Source of the DNA: an uncultured Eubacteriales bacterium
Lineage (GTDB): Bacteria > Bacillota > Clostridia > Oscillospirales > CAG-272
Assembly (NCBI GenBank): GCA_934467415.1
Contig: CAKSLQ010000006.1
Span: 91,041 to 155,040, forward strand
Length of the DNA: 64,000 nucleotides
Direction of reading: 5' to 3'
The number at the start of each line of letters is the position of its first letter. The first letter of the stretch is position 1. The notes below the pieces were generated by a model. That model ran no database searches. It was not told where the DNA came from and was given only the letters and a program-made list of their open reading frames with translations. Positions 15,453 to 23,570 of this stretch are shown here, one piece after another. The translations under genes and the position numbers were made by a program.

Positions 15453-16516
15453 GAACGGGCACATTGAGGCGCGTTTGCTGTCTGCTGACCGTCCTTGCGC
15501 TGCTGTTCGCGGTGACGGCCTGCGGCGGACCGACGCCCGCACCGATGCCGACGGAATCAACGGCGGTTTCAGATGTGCCGCCGTCGGCGGACACGGCTGC
15601 CCTGACGGACGCAGCGGCGTATATCTTGCGCACGGTACCCGAGCCGCAGTGCGGCCCGGTCGGCGGCGAATGGGCGGTGATCGGCCTTGCCCGCAGCGGC
15701 TGCGGCAGCACCGCATGGTTTGAAGCTTATTTTGACAGCCTCGCGGCACTTGTGCGCGCGCAGGACGGCGTGCTGCACGCCCGCAAATACACCGAATATG
15801 CCCGCGTCGTGCTGGCGCTCACCGCCATCGGCAAGGATCCGCGGGACGTCGGCGGCTACGACTTGCTGGCCCCGCTCGGCGACTTCGACCGCGTGACCTT
15901 CCAGGGGCTGAACGGCGCGGTCTTCGCGCTGCTTGCGCTGGACGCGGGCGGCTATGCCGTGCCGGATGCGCCGGACGGGGAGACGCAGGCGACGCGTGAA
16001 AGCTACCTTGCGGAAATCCTCGCTTATCAGACGCTGTCCGGCGGCTTCTCGCTGGACGCGGACGGCGGTGATGCGGATGTCGATATCACGGCGATGGCGC
16101 TCTGTGCGCTTGCGCCGTACTGCAATGACGCCGCCGCTGCGGACGCCGCGCGCGCCGCGCTGCTGTGGCTTTCGGACGCGCAGGGGGCGAACGGCGACTA
16201 CGGCTCGGCCGAGAGCAACGCGCAGGTGCTGATTGCGCTTGCGGCCTGCGGCATCGCGCCGGAGGATGCCCGCTTTGTGAAAAACGGATGCAGCGCACTG
16301 GACGCGCTGCTCGCTTACGCCGCGCCGGGCGGCGGTTACCGCCACACGGCCGAGGAGGCCGTGGCAAACCCCATGGCGTCCGAGCAGGCGCTGCTTGCCC
16401 TCGCCGCCGTCGCGCGGCAGCGGGCGGGCGAGAGCAGTCTCTACGGGATGACAAGCGATGCGGCCGCACCGCATCCGATCCTTGATGCCGTTATCGGCGC
16501 AAACGAAAAGCAGTAA
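15449..16516 (+). CDS. Lipoprotein with prenyltransferase/squalene-oxidase-type alpha-barrel repeats
   Basis: Surface lipoprotein of 355 aa. Signal peptide LRRVCCLLTVLALLFAVTAC ends in a lipobox (VTAC). The mature part is a series of helical hairpin repeats: GGEWAVIGLARSG, YARVVLALTAIGKDP, LNGAVFALLALD, DVDITAMALCALA, NAQVLIALAACG and EQALLALAAVA. This is the alpha6/alpha6-barrel pattern of terpene cyclases and also of the N-terminal domain of animal intrinsic factor and transcobalamin. Catalytic DXDD-type acids are not evident. The start is GTG 15449, with GGAG 8 bases upstream and a 4-base overlap with the VanY gene. Its neighbour encodes a DUF4430 protein, the other half of intrinsic factor, and ECF transporter genes follow. 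Confidence 0.85.
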   Translation: MRTGTLRRVCCLLTVLALLFAVTACGGPTPAPMPTESTAVSDVPPSADTAALTDAAAYILRTVPEPQCGPVGGEWAVIGLARSGCGSTAWFEAYFDSLAALVRAQDGVLHARKYTEYARVVLALTAIGKDPRDVGGYDLLAPLGDFDRVTFQGLNGAVFALLALDAGGYAVPDAPDGETQATRESYLAEILAYQTLSGGFSLDADGGDADVDITAMALCALAPYCNDAAAADAARAALLWLSDAQGANGDYGSAESNAQVLIALAACGIAPEDARFVKNGCSALDALLAYAAPGGGYRHTAEEAVANPMASEQALLALAAVARQRAGESSLYGMTSDAAAPHPILDAVIGANEKQ

Positions 16517-16531
16517 AGGCAGGTGAAGAAC

Positions 16532-17035
16532 ATGTATCGCAGAATTTCGGTTTTGCTCGTGCTGGTTCTTTGCCTTTCTTTTTTGTCCTGCGGCAGGACA
16601 GAGGCGGGCGACCGCAGCTGCACGCTTTCGGTGCGCTGCGACAATGCGGTTGCCGCCGCCGATACGCTCGCGCCGGAGACGGCGGCGATTCTGCCCGCGG
16701 ACGGTGTGCTGCTGGCCGATACGGCGGTCGCGTTTGCGGACGGCGAGTCGGTGTTTGACGTGCTGCTTCGCGCGGCGCGCACGGCCGGATTGCATTTGGA
16801 ATTTGAAAAAACGCCGCTCTACGGCGGCGTGTATATCGAAGGCATCGGCAATCTCTATGCCTTCGACGGCGGCGATCTGTCCGGCTGGGTCTATGCCGTG
16901 AACGGCGTCTTCCCGAAGGTCTCCGCCTCGGCATATGTGCTGGCGGACGGCGACACGGTGGAATGGATCTACACCTGTGACCTCGGCCGGGACGCGATCA
17001 GCCGCTTTGCGGCGGGGGAGGGGAGCGACGGATGA
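16532..17035 (+). CDS. DUF4430-type lipoprotein (transcobalamin beta-domain-like)
   Basis: Exported protein of 167 aa. The signal peptide ends in LSFLSC, a slightly weak lipobox. The domain after about residue 65 reads GESVFDVLLRAARTAGLHLEFE, YIEGIGNLYAFDGGDLSGWVYAVNG and YVLADGDTVEWIYT. This is the DUF4430 pattern, the family to which the C-terminal beta domain of intrinsic factor and transcobalamin belongs. The preceding gene supplies the alpha-barrel half, and the next gene, ecfT, overlaps by 4 bases. I infer that the two lipoproteins capture a ligand, possibly a corrinoid, for the ECF transporter. ATG 16532 was chosen over GTG 16523 for its spacing to GGCAGG. Confidence 0.85.
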   Translation: MYRRISVLLVLVLCLSFLSCGRTEAGDRSCTLSVRCDNAVAAADTLAPETAAILPADGVLLADTAVAFADGESVFDVLLRAARTAGLHLEFEKTPLYGGVYIEGIGNLYAFDGGDLSGWVYAVNGVFPKVSASAYVLADGDTVEWIYTCDLGRDAISRFAAGEGSDG

Positions 17036-17901
17036 AACGCTTTGCATCCTGCCACCCTGCGGCGGCATTTTTGTTTTTTGCGGCGGTCATCGGCACGACA
17101 ATGTTTTGCCTGCACCCGGTGCTGACGCCGCTTTCGCTCCTGTTTGCACTCGGCACGGCGGCCGTGCTCTGTCCGCGCCGCATCGCGTCGCAGTGCGTTG
17201 CGCTCGCGCTTGCTCTGCCGCCGCTTTCGGCGGCGCTCAATGCGCTTTTCAGCCATGCCGGTGTCACGATCCTTTTGTACCTGCCGTCCGGCAATCCGCT
17301 CACGCGCGAGGCACTGGTGTACGGCGCGTTCGCAGGCGGGATGCTTGCGGCGGCGCTTGTCTGGTTTGCCGTATTCCGCGCCGTCATGACGTCGGACAAG
17401 CTGCTGTGGCTGTTTTCGCGGCTTGCCCCCGCGCTCGCGCTGCTGCTTTCCATGACGCTGCGCTTCGTGCCGCGCTTTCGGACGCAGTTTGCCGAGACGG
17501 CGGCGGCGCAGCGCGCCGTCGGGCGCGGCGGCGCAAATGAGAGCCGCCTGCGCCGCGTGCAAAACGGCGCGGCGGTGTTTGCCGCCATGACCACACGGTC
17601 GCTGGAGGGCAGTATCGACACGGCGGATGCCATGCGCGCGCGCGGCTACGGTCTGCCGCACCGCACGGCGTTCTCGATTTTCCGACTGCGCGCCGCGGAT
17701 ACAGTGCTGCTTTGCGCCGTCCTTCTGCTTTCGGCAAGCCTTGTCGGTTTTTCGTCATTCGGCGCGCTTGGGGCATCGTTTTATCCCGTGTTTACGGTCG
17801 CGCACGGCGCGGCGGCGCGGATGGCCTATGCGGCGTATGCGCTCCTTTGCGCGCTGCCGATCCTTTTCGGACTTTCGGAGGTGAAAACATGGAGATCGTA
17901 A
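17032..17901 (+). CDS. ecfT: ECF transporter transmembrane component EcfT
   Basis: Integral membrane scaffold of an energy-coupling-factor transporter, 289 aa. Hydrophobic helices lie at about residues 10-60, 70-85, 95-120 and 125-145, with two more at the C-terminus. The coupling region contains ARGYG within DTADAMRARGYGLPHRTAF, matching the conserved Ala-Arg-Gly motif by which EcfT grips the two ATPases. It overlaps the DUF4430 gene by 4 bases and the following fused ATPase/S gene by 13, so the components should be made in a fixed ratio. This is a dedicated (group I) ECF system rather than one sharing a common module. Confidence 0.92.
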   Translation: MKRFASCHPAAAFLFFAAVIGTTMFCLHPVLTPLSLLFALGTAAVLCPRRIASQCVALALALPPLSAALNALFSHAGVTILLYLPSGNPLTREALVYGAFAGGMLAAALVWFAVFRAVMTSDKLLWLFSRLAPALALLLSMTLRFVPRFRTQFAETAAAQRAVGRGGANESRLRRVQNGAAVFAAMTTRSLEGSIDTADAMRARGYGLPHRTAFSIFRLRAADTVLLCAVLLLSASLVGFSSFGALGASFYPVFTVAHGAAARMAYAAYALLCALPILFGLSEVKTWRS

Positions 17902-20318
17902 GGTTTTCGCACTTCACCTTTACCTATCCGGGCGCATCCGCACCGACGCTTTCCGATATAACGCTTGCGGTCGGGGCCGGTCAGTTTGTCACGCTCTGCG
18001 GCGGGTCCGGCAGCGGCAAGACCACCGTGCTCCGCTGCATCAAGCCGACGCTTGCGCCGCACGGTGCGGCTGCGGGCGAGATCTGCTTTGCCGGACAGCC
18101 GACCGCTGCGCTTACACAGCGCGCGGACTGCACCGAGATCGGCTTTGTCATGCAGGAGCCGGACGCGCAGATCGTCACCGACAAGGTGTGGCACGAGCTT
18201 GCATTCGGGCTTGAAAACCTCGGACTGCCGAACGCCGAGATCCGCGCCCGCGTTGCCGAGACGGCGGCCTTTTTCGGGATCGAGAGCTGGTTTGACCGCG
18301 ATGTGTCCACGCTCTCCGGCGGACAGAAGCAGCTTTTGAACCTCGCCGCCGTGATGACGATGCGGCCGTCGCTCCTGCTGCTCGACGAGCCGACCAGCCG
18401 CCTGGATCCGATCGCCGCCGAACGCTTTTTCGACGTGCTTGTGCGCATCAACCGCGAAACGGGAACGACCGTGATCCTGTCGGAGCATCGGCTGGACGCG
18501 GCATTTGCCGTGTCGGATCGCGTACTTCTGCTGGACGGCGGGCGCGTGCTGACAGACGGCACACCCGCGGAGATCGGCGCATTCCTGCGCGCGCACCCGC
18601 ATCCGACGGCGCTCGCCATGCCCGCGCCGATGCGGGTTTATGCCGCGGCGGGCGGCGCACCCGTCTGCCCGGTCACCGTGCGCGAGGGACGTGACTATCT
18701 GGCCGCCCGCACGGCGGAGACCCCGCTTCTGCCTTTGCCGCCCGAAAAAGCCGCCCCCGCGGGCGATGTTGTGCTTGATATGCGCGGCGTCTGTTTCCGC
18801 TACGCCAAGGACGCCCCCGACGTGTTGCACGGGCTGTCGCTCCGTGTGCGTGCCGGGGAATTGCTGGCGCTTGTCGGCGGCAACGGCGCGGGCAAATCCA
18901 CCGCGCTCTCGCTGATCGCCGGGGAAAACGCGCCGCAGAGCGGCAAAATTCTGCGCTTCGGCGCGCGTGCGCGCGGGTACGATGCGCGGATCGCATGGCT
19001 CGTGCAGGATGTCCGCGCACTGTTTATGAAGCAGACGGTCGAGGACGACCTCTGCGACTTTTTCGACGGCAAGAAGCTGCCCGACGCGGAAAAACGCGCG
19101 CGTGTCGGGCGCGTGATCCGGCTTTGCGGGCTGGAAACGCTGCGGGACCGCCATCCCTACGATCTGTCGGGCGGGGAGATGCAGCGTGCCGCGCTGGCCA
19201 AGGTGCTGCTCGCAGAGCCGCGGCTGCTTCTGCTCGACGAGCCGACCAAGGGGCTGGATGCGGCGTTCAAGGCACAGCTTGCGGACATCCTTGCAAAGCT
19301 GCGGCAGGACGGCGTGGCGATCGTGATGGTCACACACGACCTGGATTTTTGCGCCGCCCATGCCGACCGCTGTGCGTTGGTCTTCGACGGCGCTGCCGCA
19401 AGCGAGGGCACACCGCGCGCCTTCTTCGCGGACAAGCGGTTCTACACCACGGCAGCCAACCGCATGGCGCGCGGCATTTGCGGCGGTGCGGTCACGGTGT
19501 CCGATATCCTCGCGATGCTCGGCTGTCGGGAACCGCAGCCGCCGATGCCGGAAGCGCCTGCACCGCGGGAGGACGCGCCCGCGTCATCGACGCCCGCGCC
19601 TGCCAAAGCTGCGCCGCACCGCGCAGCCGCGCGGACATTTGCCGTGGCCGCACTCTTTCTCCTGCTGATTCCGCTCACCGTGCTGCTCGGCCTGCATACG
19701 CTCGGAGACCGCAAGTACATGGCCGTCAGTCTGCTCGTGCTTGTCGAGGGGATGCTGCCGTTTTTCCTGCTTTTTGAGCGGCGTCACCCGCAGGCACGGG
19801 AGCTTGTGACGCTCGGCGTGCTCTGCGCGCTCGGCGTCGCCGGGCGCATCGCGTTTGCCGCGCTGCCGCAGGTCAAACCGATGGCGGCGGTCGTCATTCT
19901 CAGCGGCGTCGCCCTCGGCGGGGAAGCGGGCTTTCTCGTCGGCGCAGTCACCGCGCTCGTGTCCAATTTCTATTTCGGGCAGGGGCCGTGGACGCCCTAT
20001 CAGATGTTCGCGCTCGGCCTGCTCGGCTTTTTTGCGGGGCTGCTGTTTTACAGGCGGCGGCAGCCGCCGCGCACGGTTCTGTGTCTGTACGGCTTTCTGT
20101 CCGTGCTGCTTGTCTATGGCGGCATCATGAATCCTGCCGCCGTGCTGATGGCGCAGTCTGCGCCGACACTCCCCATGCTTGCCGCCGCTTATGCGGCAGG
20201 ACTGCCGATGGATCTCGTCCACGCACTGTCTACGGCGGCATTTCTGGTCTTCGCGGCGCGTCCGATGCTGTCTCGGCTTGAGCGCGTCAAACAAAAATAC
20301 GGCTTGACTTTCGTCTGA
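17889..20318 (+). CDS. Fused EcfA-EcfA-EcfS protein: two ATPases plus substrate-binding membrane domain
   Basis: Single polypeptide of 809 aa joining three ECF components that are usually separate. ATPase 1 has Walker A GGSGSGKTT (residues 38-46), signature LSGGQKQ (from 142) and LLLLDEPTSRLD. ATPase 2 has Walker A GGNGAGKST (330-338), signature LSGGEMQ (from 426) and LLLLDEPTKGLD. A Pro/Ala-rich linker (about 545-580) leads to a membrane domain of about 225 residues with six hydrophobic stretches and the phrase SNFYFGQGPWTPYQMFALGL, typical of ECF S components (ECF_trnsprt family). Together with EcfT this completes a transporter. The substrate is inferred only from the upstream intrinsic-factor-like lipoproteins. 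ATG 17889 follows GGAGG at 17877-17881. Confidence 0.92.
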   Translation: MEIVRFSHFTFTYPGASAPTLSDITLAVGAGQFVTLCGGSGSGKTTVLRCIKPTLAPHGAAAGEICFAGQPTAALTQRADCTEIGFVMQEPDAQIVTDKVWHELAFGLENLGLPNAEIRARVAETAAFFGIESWFDRDVSTLSGGQKQLLNLAAVMTMRPSLLLLDEPTSRLDPIAAERFFDVLVRINRETGTTVILSEHRLDAAFAVSDRVLLLDGGRVLTDGTPAEIGAFLRAHPHPTALAMPAPMRVYAAAGGAPVCPVTVREGRDYLAARTAETPLLPLPPEKAAPAGDVVLDMRGVCFRYAKDAPDVLHGLSLRVRAGELLALVGGNGAGKSTALSLIAGENAPQSGKILRFGARARGYDARIAWLVQDVRALFMKQTVEDDLCDFFDGKKLPDAEKRARVGRVIRLCGLETLRDRHPYDLSGGEMQRAALAKVLLAEPRLLLLDEPTKGLDAAFKAQLADILAKLRQDGVAIVMVTHDLDFCAAHADRCALVFDGAAASEGTPRAFFADKRFYTTAANRMARGICGGAVTVSDILAMLGCREPQPPMPEAPAPREDAPASSTPAPAKAAPHRAAARTFAVAALFLLLIPLTVLLGLHTLGDRKYMAVSLLVLVEGMLPFFLLFERRHPQARELVTLGVLCALGVAGRIAFAALPQVKPMAAVVILSGVALGGEAGFLVGAVTALVSNFYFGQGPWTPYQMFALGLLGFFAGLLFYRRRQPPRTVLCLYGFLSVLLVYGGIMNPAAVLMAQSAPTLPMLAAAYAAGLPMDLVHALSTAAFLVFAARPMLSRLERVKQKYGLTFV

Positions 20319-20328
20319 CGGAGCGTTT

Positions 20329-20751
20329 ATGGAAGATTTGTATCGTTATTTTGAGGCAGGGTATACCTGCACGATTTTGCAGGACGGCGCGCCGGTCTAT
20401 CAGAGCCGCGAGCGCGGCGTGCGGCCCCTGCTTGCCCTGATCGACGCGGGTATCGACGTGCGCGGCTGCACCGCGGCAGACAGCATCGTGGGGCGTGCCG
20501 CCGCGCTGCTCTATGTGTATCTTGGCGTCGCCGCGGTCACGGCGGACGTGATGAGCGTCGGCGCGCGCGAGCTGCTGACCGCGCACGGCATCGCAACCGC
20601 CGCGCGGACGGCTGCCGATCATATCATCAATCGCCGCGGCGACGGCCCTTGCCCGATGGAGGCGGCCACCGCAGGTGTCACCGACCCCGCCGAAGCGCTC
20701 GCCGTGATCCGCGAGACCGCCGCTGCACTCCGCGCCGCTGCACAGAAGTAA
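20329..20751 (+). CDS. DUF1893 protein, deaminase-like fold
   Basis: A 140-aa cytosolic protein of the DUF1893 family, whose structurally known member (Thermotoga TM1506) has a cytidine-deaminase-like fold. Recognisable parts are CTILQDGAPVYQSRERGVRPLL, then VGRAAALLYVYLGV and the C-terminal NRRGDGPCPMEAAT. The classical deaminase zinc motifs (HAE with PCxxC) are not present, so deaminase activity is doubtful. It starts 10 bases after the ECF fusion gene with ACGGAG upstream, and is the last gene before a strong terminator. Its place in the operon suggests a job tied to the transported compound, but none is known. Confidence 0.82.
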   Translation: MEDLYRYFEAGYTCTILQDGAPVYQSRERGVRPLLALIDAGIDVRGCTAADSIVGRAAALLYVYLGVAAVTADVMSVGARELLTAHGIATAARTAADHIINRRGDGPCPMEAATAGVTDPAEALAVIRETAAALRAAAQK

Positions 20752-20790
20752 AGAATCCCCGCGGATGCATTGCATCCGCGGGGATTCTTT
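20751..20790 (+). terminator. Bidirectional terminator
   Basis: Perfect 20-bp palindrome half-site (AAGAATCCCCGCGGATGCA and its complement) with T-runs on both sides. It ends the ECF operon and the convergent exporter gene; it overlaps the latter's stop codon. Confidence 0.9.
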
Positions 20791-21658
20791 ATGCTTTCTT
20801 TCGATTGTTGTAAAAATACATCCCGATGCCTGCGCCGCAGATGAGGGCATAGCCGAGAATGCTGAGCGCATCCGGCTTGTCGCCGAAGACGACAAACCCG
20901 AGCATCGCCGCAAACAGCACCTGCGTGTAGTCATAGACCGAAATCTCCTTGGCGGGCGCGCAGACATACGCCTTGGTGATGCCGATCTGACCGATGCAGG
21001 CAAAAACGCCCGCCAGCATCAGGTACAGCAGCTGCTTTGCGCTCATCGGCGCATAGGTGAACAGCAGAAACGGCAGGCAGAGCAGGCAGGAAAACGCCGA
21101 AAACCAGAAGATGATGCGTCGGCTGTCCTCGCCCTTCATACCGAGGCGGCGGACAAAGGTGTAGGCGATGCCCGCGCCCATACCGCCGAGCATACCCGCG
21201 AGGGCGGGAAGCATCGCCGGGTTCTGAAAGCTCGGCTTGATGATGCACACGCTGCCGAGGAAGGCGATACACACGCCGCCGATCTGCACCAAGTTCGGCT
21301 TCTCGCCGAGCAGAAAGACCGAAAACAGAATTGCGAAAAACGGGGACAGCTTGTTGAGCATATTCGCGTCCGAGAGATTCAGCTTGCCGATGGCGTAGAA
21401 ATTGCAGAGCAGACCGACCGAGCCGAAGAAGGAACGCCCGAGCAGATCGGGGATGTTCTTCTTCACCGGGATCGGGCTGATGCGGTCGCGCGCCATCATC
21501 GCGGCGATGAAGAGCAGGGCGACGAAGTTGCGAAAAAACGACTTCTGGAACGCGGGCAGATCGCCCGCCAGCTTGACAAACAGCGTCATCACCGAGAAGC
21601 CGAATGCCGCCGTCAGAATATAGAGTATGCCTTGCGTTTTTTTGCTGATGGATGCCAT
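20789..21658 (-). CDS. EamA-family (drug/metabolite) membrane transporter
   Basis: Polytopic transporter of 289 aa with ten predicted helices in two EamA repeats of about 140 residues. The first repeat includes FGFSVMTLFVKLAG and NFVALLFIAAMMARD. The second includes GGMGAGIAYTFVRRLG, and the C-terminal YDYTQVLFAAMLGFVVFGDKPDALSILGYALI is typical of the second EamA unit. The substrate is unknown; the family exports amino acids, metabolites or drugs. The start is ATG 21658, with AAAGGCG upstream and a consensus promoter (21691-21719); longer N-terminal readings cross that promoter and are rejected. Confidence 0.9.
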   Translation of the reverse strand: MASISKKTQGILYILTAAFGFSVMTLFVKLAGDLPAFQKSFFRNFVALLFIAAMMARDRISPIPVKKNIPDLLGRSFFGSVGLLCNFYAIGKLNLSDANMLNKLSPFFAILFSVFLLGEKPNLVQIGGVCIAFLGSVCIIKPSFQNPAMLPALAGMLGGMGAGIAYTFVRRLGMKGEDSRRIIFWFSAFSCLLCLPFLLFTYAPMSAKQLLYLMLAGVFACIGQIGITKAYVCAPAKEISVYDYTQVLFAAMLGFVVFGDKPDALSILGYALICGAGIGMYFYNNRKKA

Positions 21659-21690
21659 GTATGCGCCTTTCGGATAGAAGAATATCCATA

Positions 21691-21719
21691 TTATATGCGA
21701 AAAAGTCGATCCTGTCAAG
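21691..21719 (-). promoter_or_regulatory. Sigma-A promoter of the EamA gene
   Basis: Minus-strand TTGACA (21714-21719), 17-bp spacer, TATAAT (21691-21696): consensus. Confidence 0.85.
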
Positions 21720-21744
21720 CAGAGAAACAAACCGAAAACGCACA

Positions 21745-21773
21745 TTGACTTTTACACCCGGCGGTGCTATACT
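21745..21773 (+). promoter_or_regulatory. Sigma-A promoter of the SDR gene
   Basis: TTGACT (21745-21750), 17-bp spacer, TATACT (21768-21773). Confidence 0.8.
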
Positions 21774-21817
21774 GATCTATGTATTTGATAGATTGTATCA
21801 TACGGAGGTTCAAGCAT

Positions 21818-22564
21818 ATGATGTTACAGGGAAAAGTTGCAATCGTAACGGGCGGTACGCGCGGCATCGGCCTCGCGATCGTGCGCACCTATCTGCAAAA
21901 TGGCGCAAAGGTCGCGCTGTTCGGCAGTCGGGAGGAGACGGTAAACAAGGCGCTCGACGAGCTGAAAGCCGAGAACGCGGACTGGGAGGTCATCGGCATG
22001 GCGCCCGACCTGACCGACTACGAAGCGGTGAAGGCGGCGGTTGACGATGTCGCGCATCATTTCGGCAAGGTGGATATTCTCGTGAACAACGCAGGCATTT
22101 CGGCGCGTGAACCGCTCGAGATGTATGAACCCGAATCCTTCAAGCGCATCATGGATCTGAACGTGACTGCGCTGTTCAACGGCTGCAAGGCAGTTGAACT
22201 CATCATGAAGGAGCAGGGCGGCGGCTGCATCATCAACACCAGCTCGATGGTCAGCCTGTACGGCCAGCCCAGCGGCGTCGGCTATCCGACGAGCAAGTTC
22301 GCCGTCAACGGCATGACGAAGAGCCTCGCCCGCGAGCTCGGCCGTGTCGGCATCCGCGTCAATGCCGTTGCCCCCGGCGTCACCCGCACCGACATGGTTG
22401 CGGCGCTGCCGCCCGAGATTGTCGAGCGCATTTCCGCGCCCATCCCGCTCGGCCGCATCGGCGAGCCGGAGGAAGTGGCCAATGTGTTCCTGTTCCTCGC
22501 AAGTGATCTTGCAAGCTACGTCACCGGCGCCGTGATCTCGGTAGACGGTGCGGCACAGACCTGA
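21818..22564 (+). CDS. Short-chain dehydrogenase/reductase (FabG-like)
   Basis: NAD(P)-dependent oxidoreductase of 248 aa, the classical SDR length. Nucleotide site TGGTRGIG is at about residues 11-18, structural NNAG in ILVNNAGIS, and the catalytic Ser in INTSSMVSLYG is followed by YPTSK with the Tyr/Lys pair. The C-terminal VTGAVISVDGAAQT matches FabG-type 3-oxoacyl reductases. No other fatty-acid genes are close, so it may act on another alcohol or ketone. ATG 21818 follows CGGAGG by 9 bases. It is monocistronic between its own promoter and a terminator. Confidence 0.92.
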   Translation: MMLQGKVAIVTGGTRGIGLAIVRTYLQNGAKVALFGSREETVNKALDELKAENADWEVIGMAPDLTDYEAVKAAVDDVAHHFGKVDILVNNAGISAREPLEMYEPESFKRIMDLNVTALFNGCKAVELIMKEQGGGCIINTSSMVSLYGQPSGVGYPTSKFAVNGMTKSLARELGRVGIRVNAVAPGVTRTDMVAALPPEIVERISAPIPLGRIGEPEEVANVFLFLASDLASYVTGAVISVDGAAQT

Positions 22565-22576
22565 TCGGCAAACCGT

Positions 22577-22612
22577 AAAGAAAAAGCCATGCGAAAGCAT
22601 GGCTTTTTCTTT
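22577..22612 (+). terminator. Bidirectional terminator
   Basis: AAAGAAAAAGCCATGC and its reverse complement around a GAAA loop, serving the SDR gene and the convergent Fe-S membrane protein gene. Confidence 0.9.
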
Positions 22613-23429
22613 ACAGCGCGTTCTTCGGGCAGTGCTTGGCGCATTCTAGACAGAGGATGCATTCCGTGCCGTTCTTGCGTCTGCGGGAATTGTCGGTGAC
22701 GTCCACGTCCATCGGGCACACGCGGCGGCATGCACCGCAGGAGATACACTTTTTCTTGTCGCAGGTGACGCGGACAAGAGAAAAATAACTCATCGGCTTC
22801 AGAAAGACCGTGATCGGGCAGAGGTATTTGCAGAAGGCGCGGTTGTCCTTAAAGGCAAATGCAAGCGAAATTCCGGCGGCGTAATAGACGATGTTGCCGA
22901 CGATGAACGCCCAGAACATGATGCGCTCGATATGCCCGACGCGGGCGAGAAACAGGGAGGCCACAAAAATGAGCGACGCGGCAAAGGTGACATAGCGAAG
23001 CGCCCCGAGCTTTTTTCGCGGCGCTGCCGGAACCTTGTAGGGCAGAAAGTCAAGCACCATCGCCGTCCAGCAGGCATAGCCGCACCAGCCGCGCCCGAAC
23101 AGCAGCGGGCCGAAGATTTTCGCCACCGCGTAGTGGATGGTCGCCGCCTCGAAGACGCCGGTGAACAGGTAGTACCAAAAGCCCTCGATCTGCATGTTTT
23201 CGCCGCAGATCAGCCCGAGATAGACCAGCATGTAGGAGCCGACGAGCAGCTGCACGATGCGCCGCGCGTATTTGTGCTTTTGCAGCAGCAGAAGAAGGCC
23301 GAGCGCGACCGAGATGCCGATGTAGCTGAAATTGAACAGATAAAAGATATTGTCCTTGGTCAGCCAGAGCGTGACGGCGATGGCTTCAAATATCGCCAGC
23401 ATGGCAAGCGGCGGGGCATATTTTTTCAC
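22611..23429 (-). CDS. NapH/YccM-like membrane protein with two 4Fe-4S clusters
   Basis: Membrane-bound electron carrier of 272 aa. About five hydrophobic helices occupy residues 5-200. GRGWCGYACWTAMVLD and CKYLCPITVF supply the paired CxxxC and CxxxCP cysteines typical of the NapH/FixG/YccM family. The C-terminal tail holds two ferredoxin motifs, CISCGACRRVCP and CILCLECAKHCP. Such proteins pass electrons between the membrane and a cytosolic or surface reductase, but no partner is encoded beside it. The promoter is TTGCAA-17-TATAAT (23462-23490). Confidence 0.88.
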   Translation of the reverse strand: MKKYAPPLAMLAIFEAIAVTLWLTKDNIFYLFNFSYIGISVALGLLLLLQKHKYARRIVQLLVGSYMLVYLGLICGENMQIEGFWYYLFTGVFEAATIHYAVAKIFGPLLFGRGWCGYACWTAMVLDFLPYKVPAAPRKKLGALRYVTFAASLIFVASLFLARVGHIERIMFWAFIVGNIVYYAAGISLAFAFKDNRAFCKYLCPITVFLKPMSYFSLVRVTCDKKKCISCGACRRVCPMDVDVTDNSRRRKNGTECILCLECAKHCPKNAL

Positions 23430-23461
23430 GAGCGGATCACCTCACTTGTTTTCTCGGGATG

Positions 23462-23490
23462 ATTATAGCATGTCGCAGCGGGCATTGCAA
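23462..23490 (-). promoter_or_regulatory. Promoter of the NapH-like gene
   Basis: Minus-strand TTGCAA (23485-23490), 17-bp spacer, TATAAT (23462-23467). Confidence 0.75.
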
Positions 23491-23525
23491 CGCTGTGTGT
23501 GTAAAATTTGCGCATGGATTGCGCG

Positions 23526-23559
23526 CGAAAAGCGGGCGGCATTTGCCGCCCGCTTTTCG
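23526..23559 (-). terminator. Terminator of the DAPDH-like gene
   Basis: CGAAAAGCGGGCGGC and GCCGCCCGCTTTTCG form a perfect 15-bp stem with a 4-base loop, 11 bases after the stop codon. The T-tail lies within the stem end. Confidence 0.75.
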
Positions 23560-23570
23560 GATTTATTTGC

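Noticed and set aside
14163..15749. A 528-residue minus-strand reading frame opposite the VanY gene
   Set aside because: Antisense of a gene with complete VanY zinc motifs; no start context or family features.
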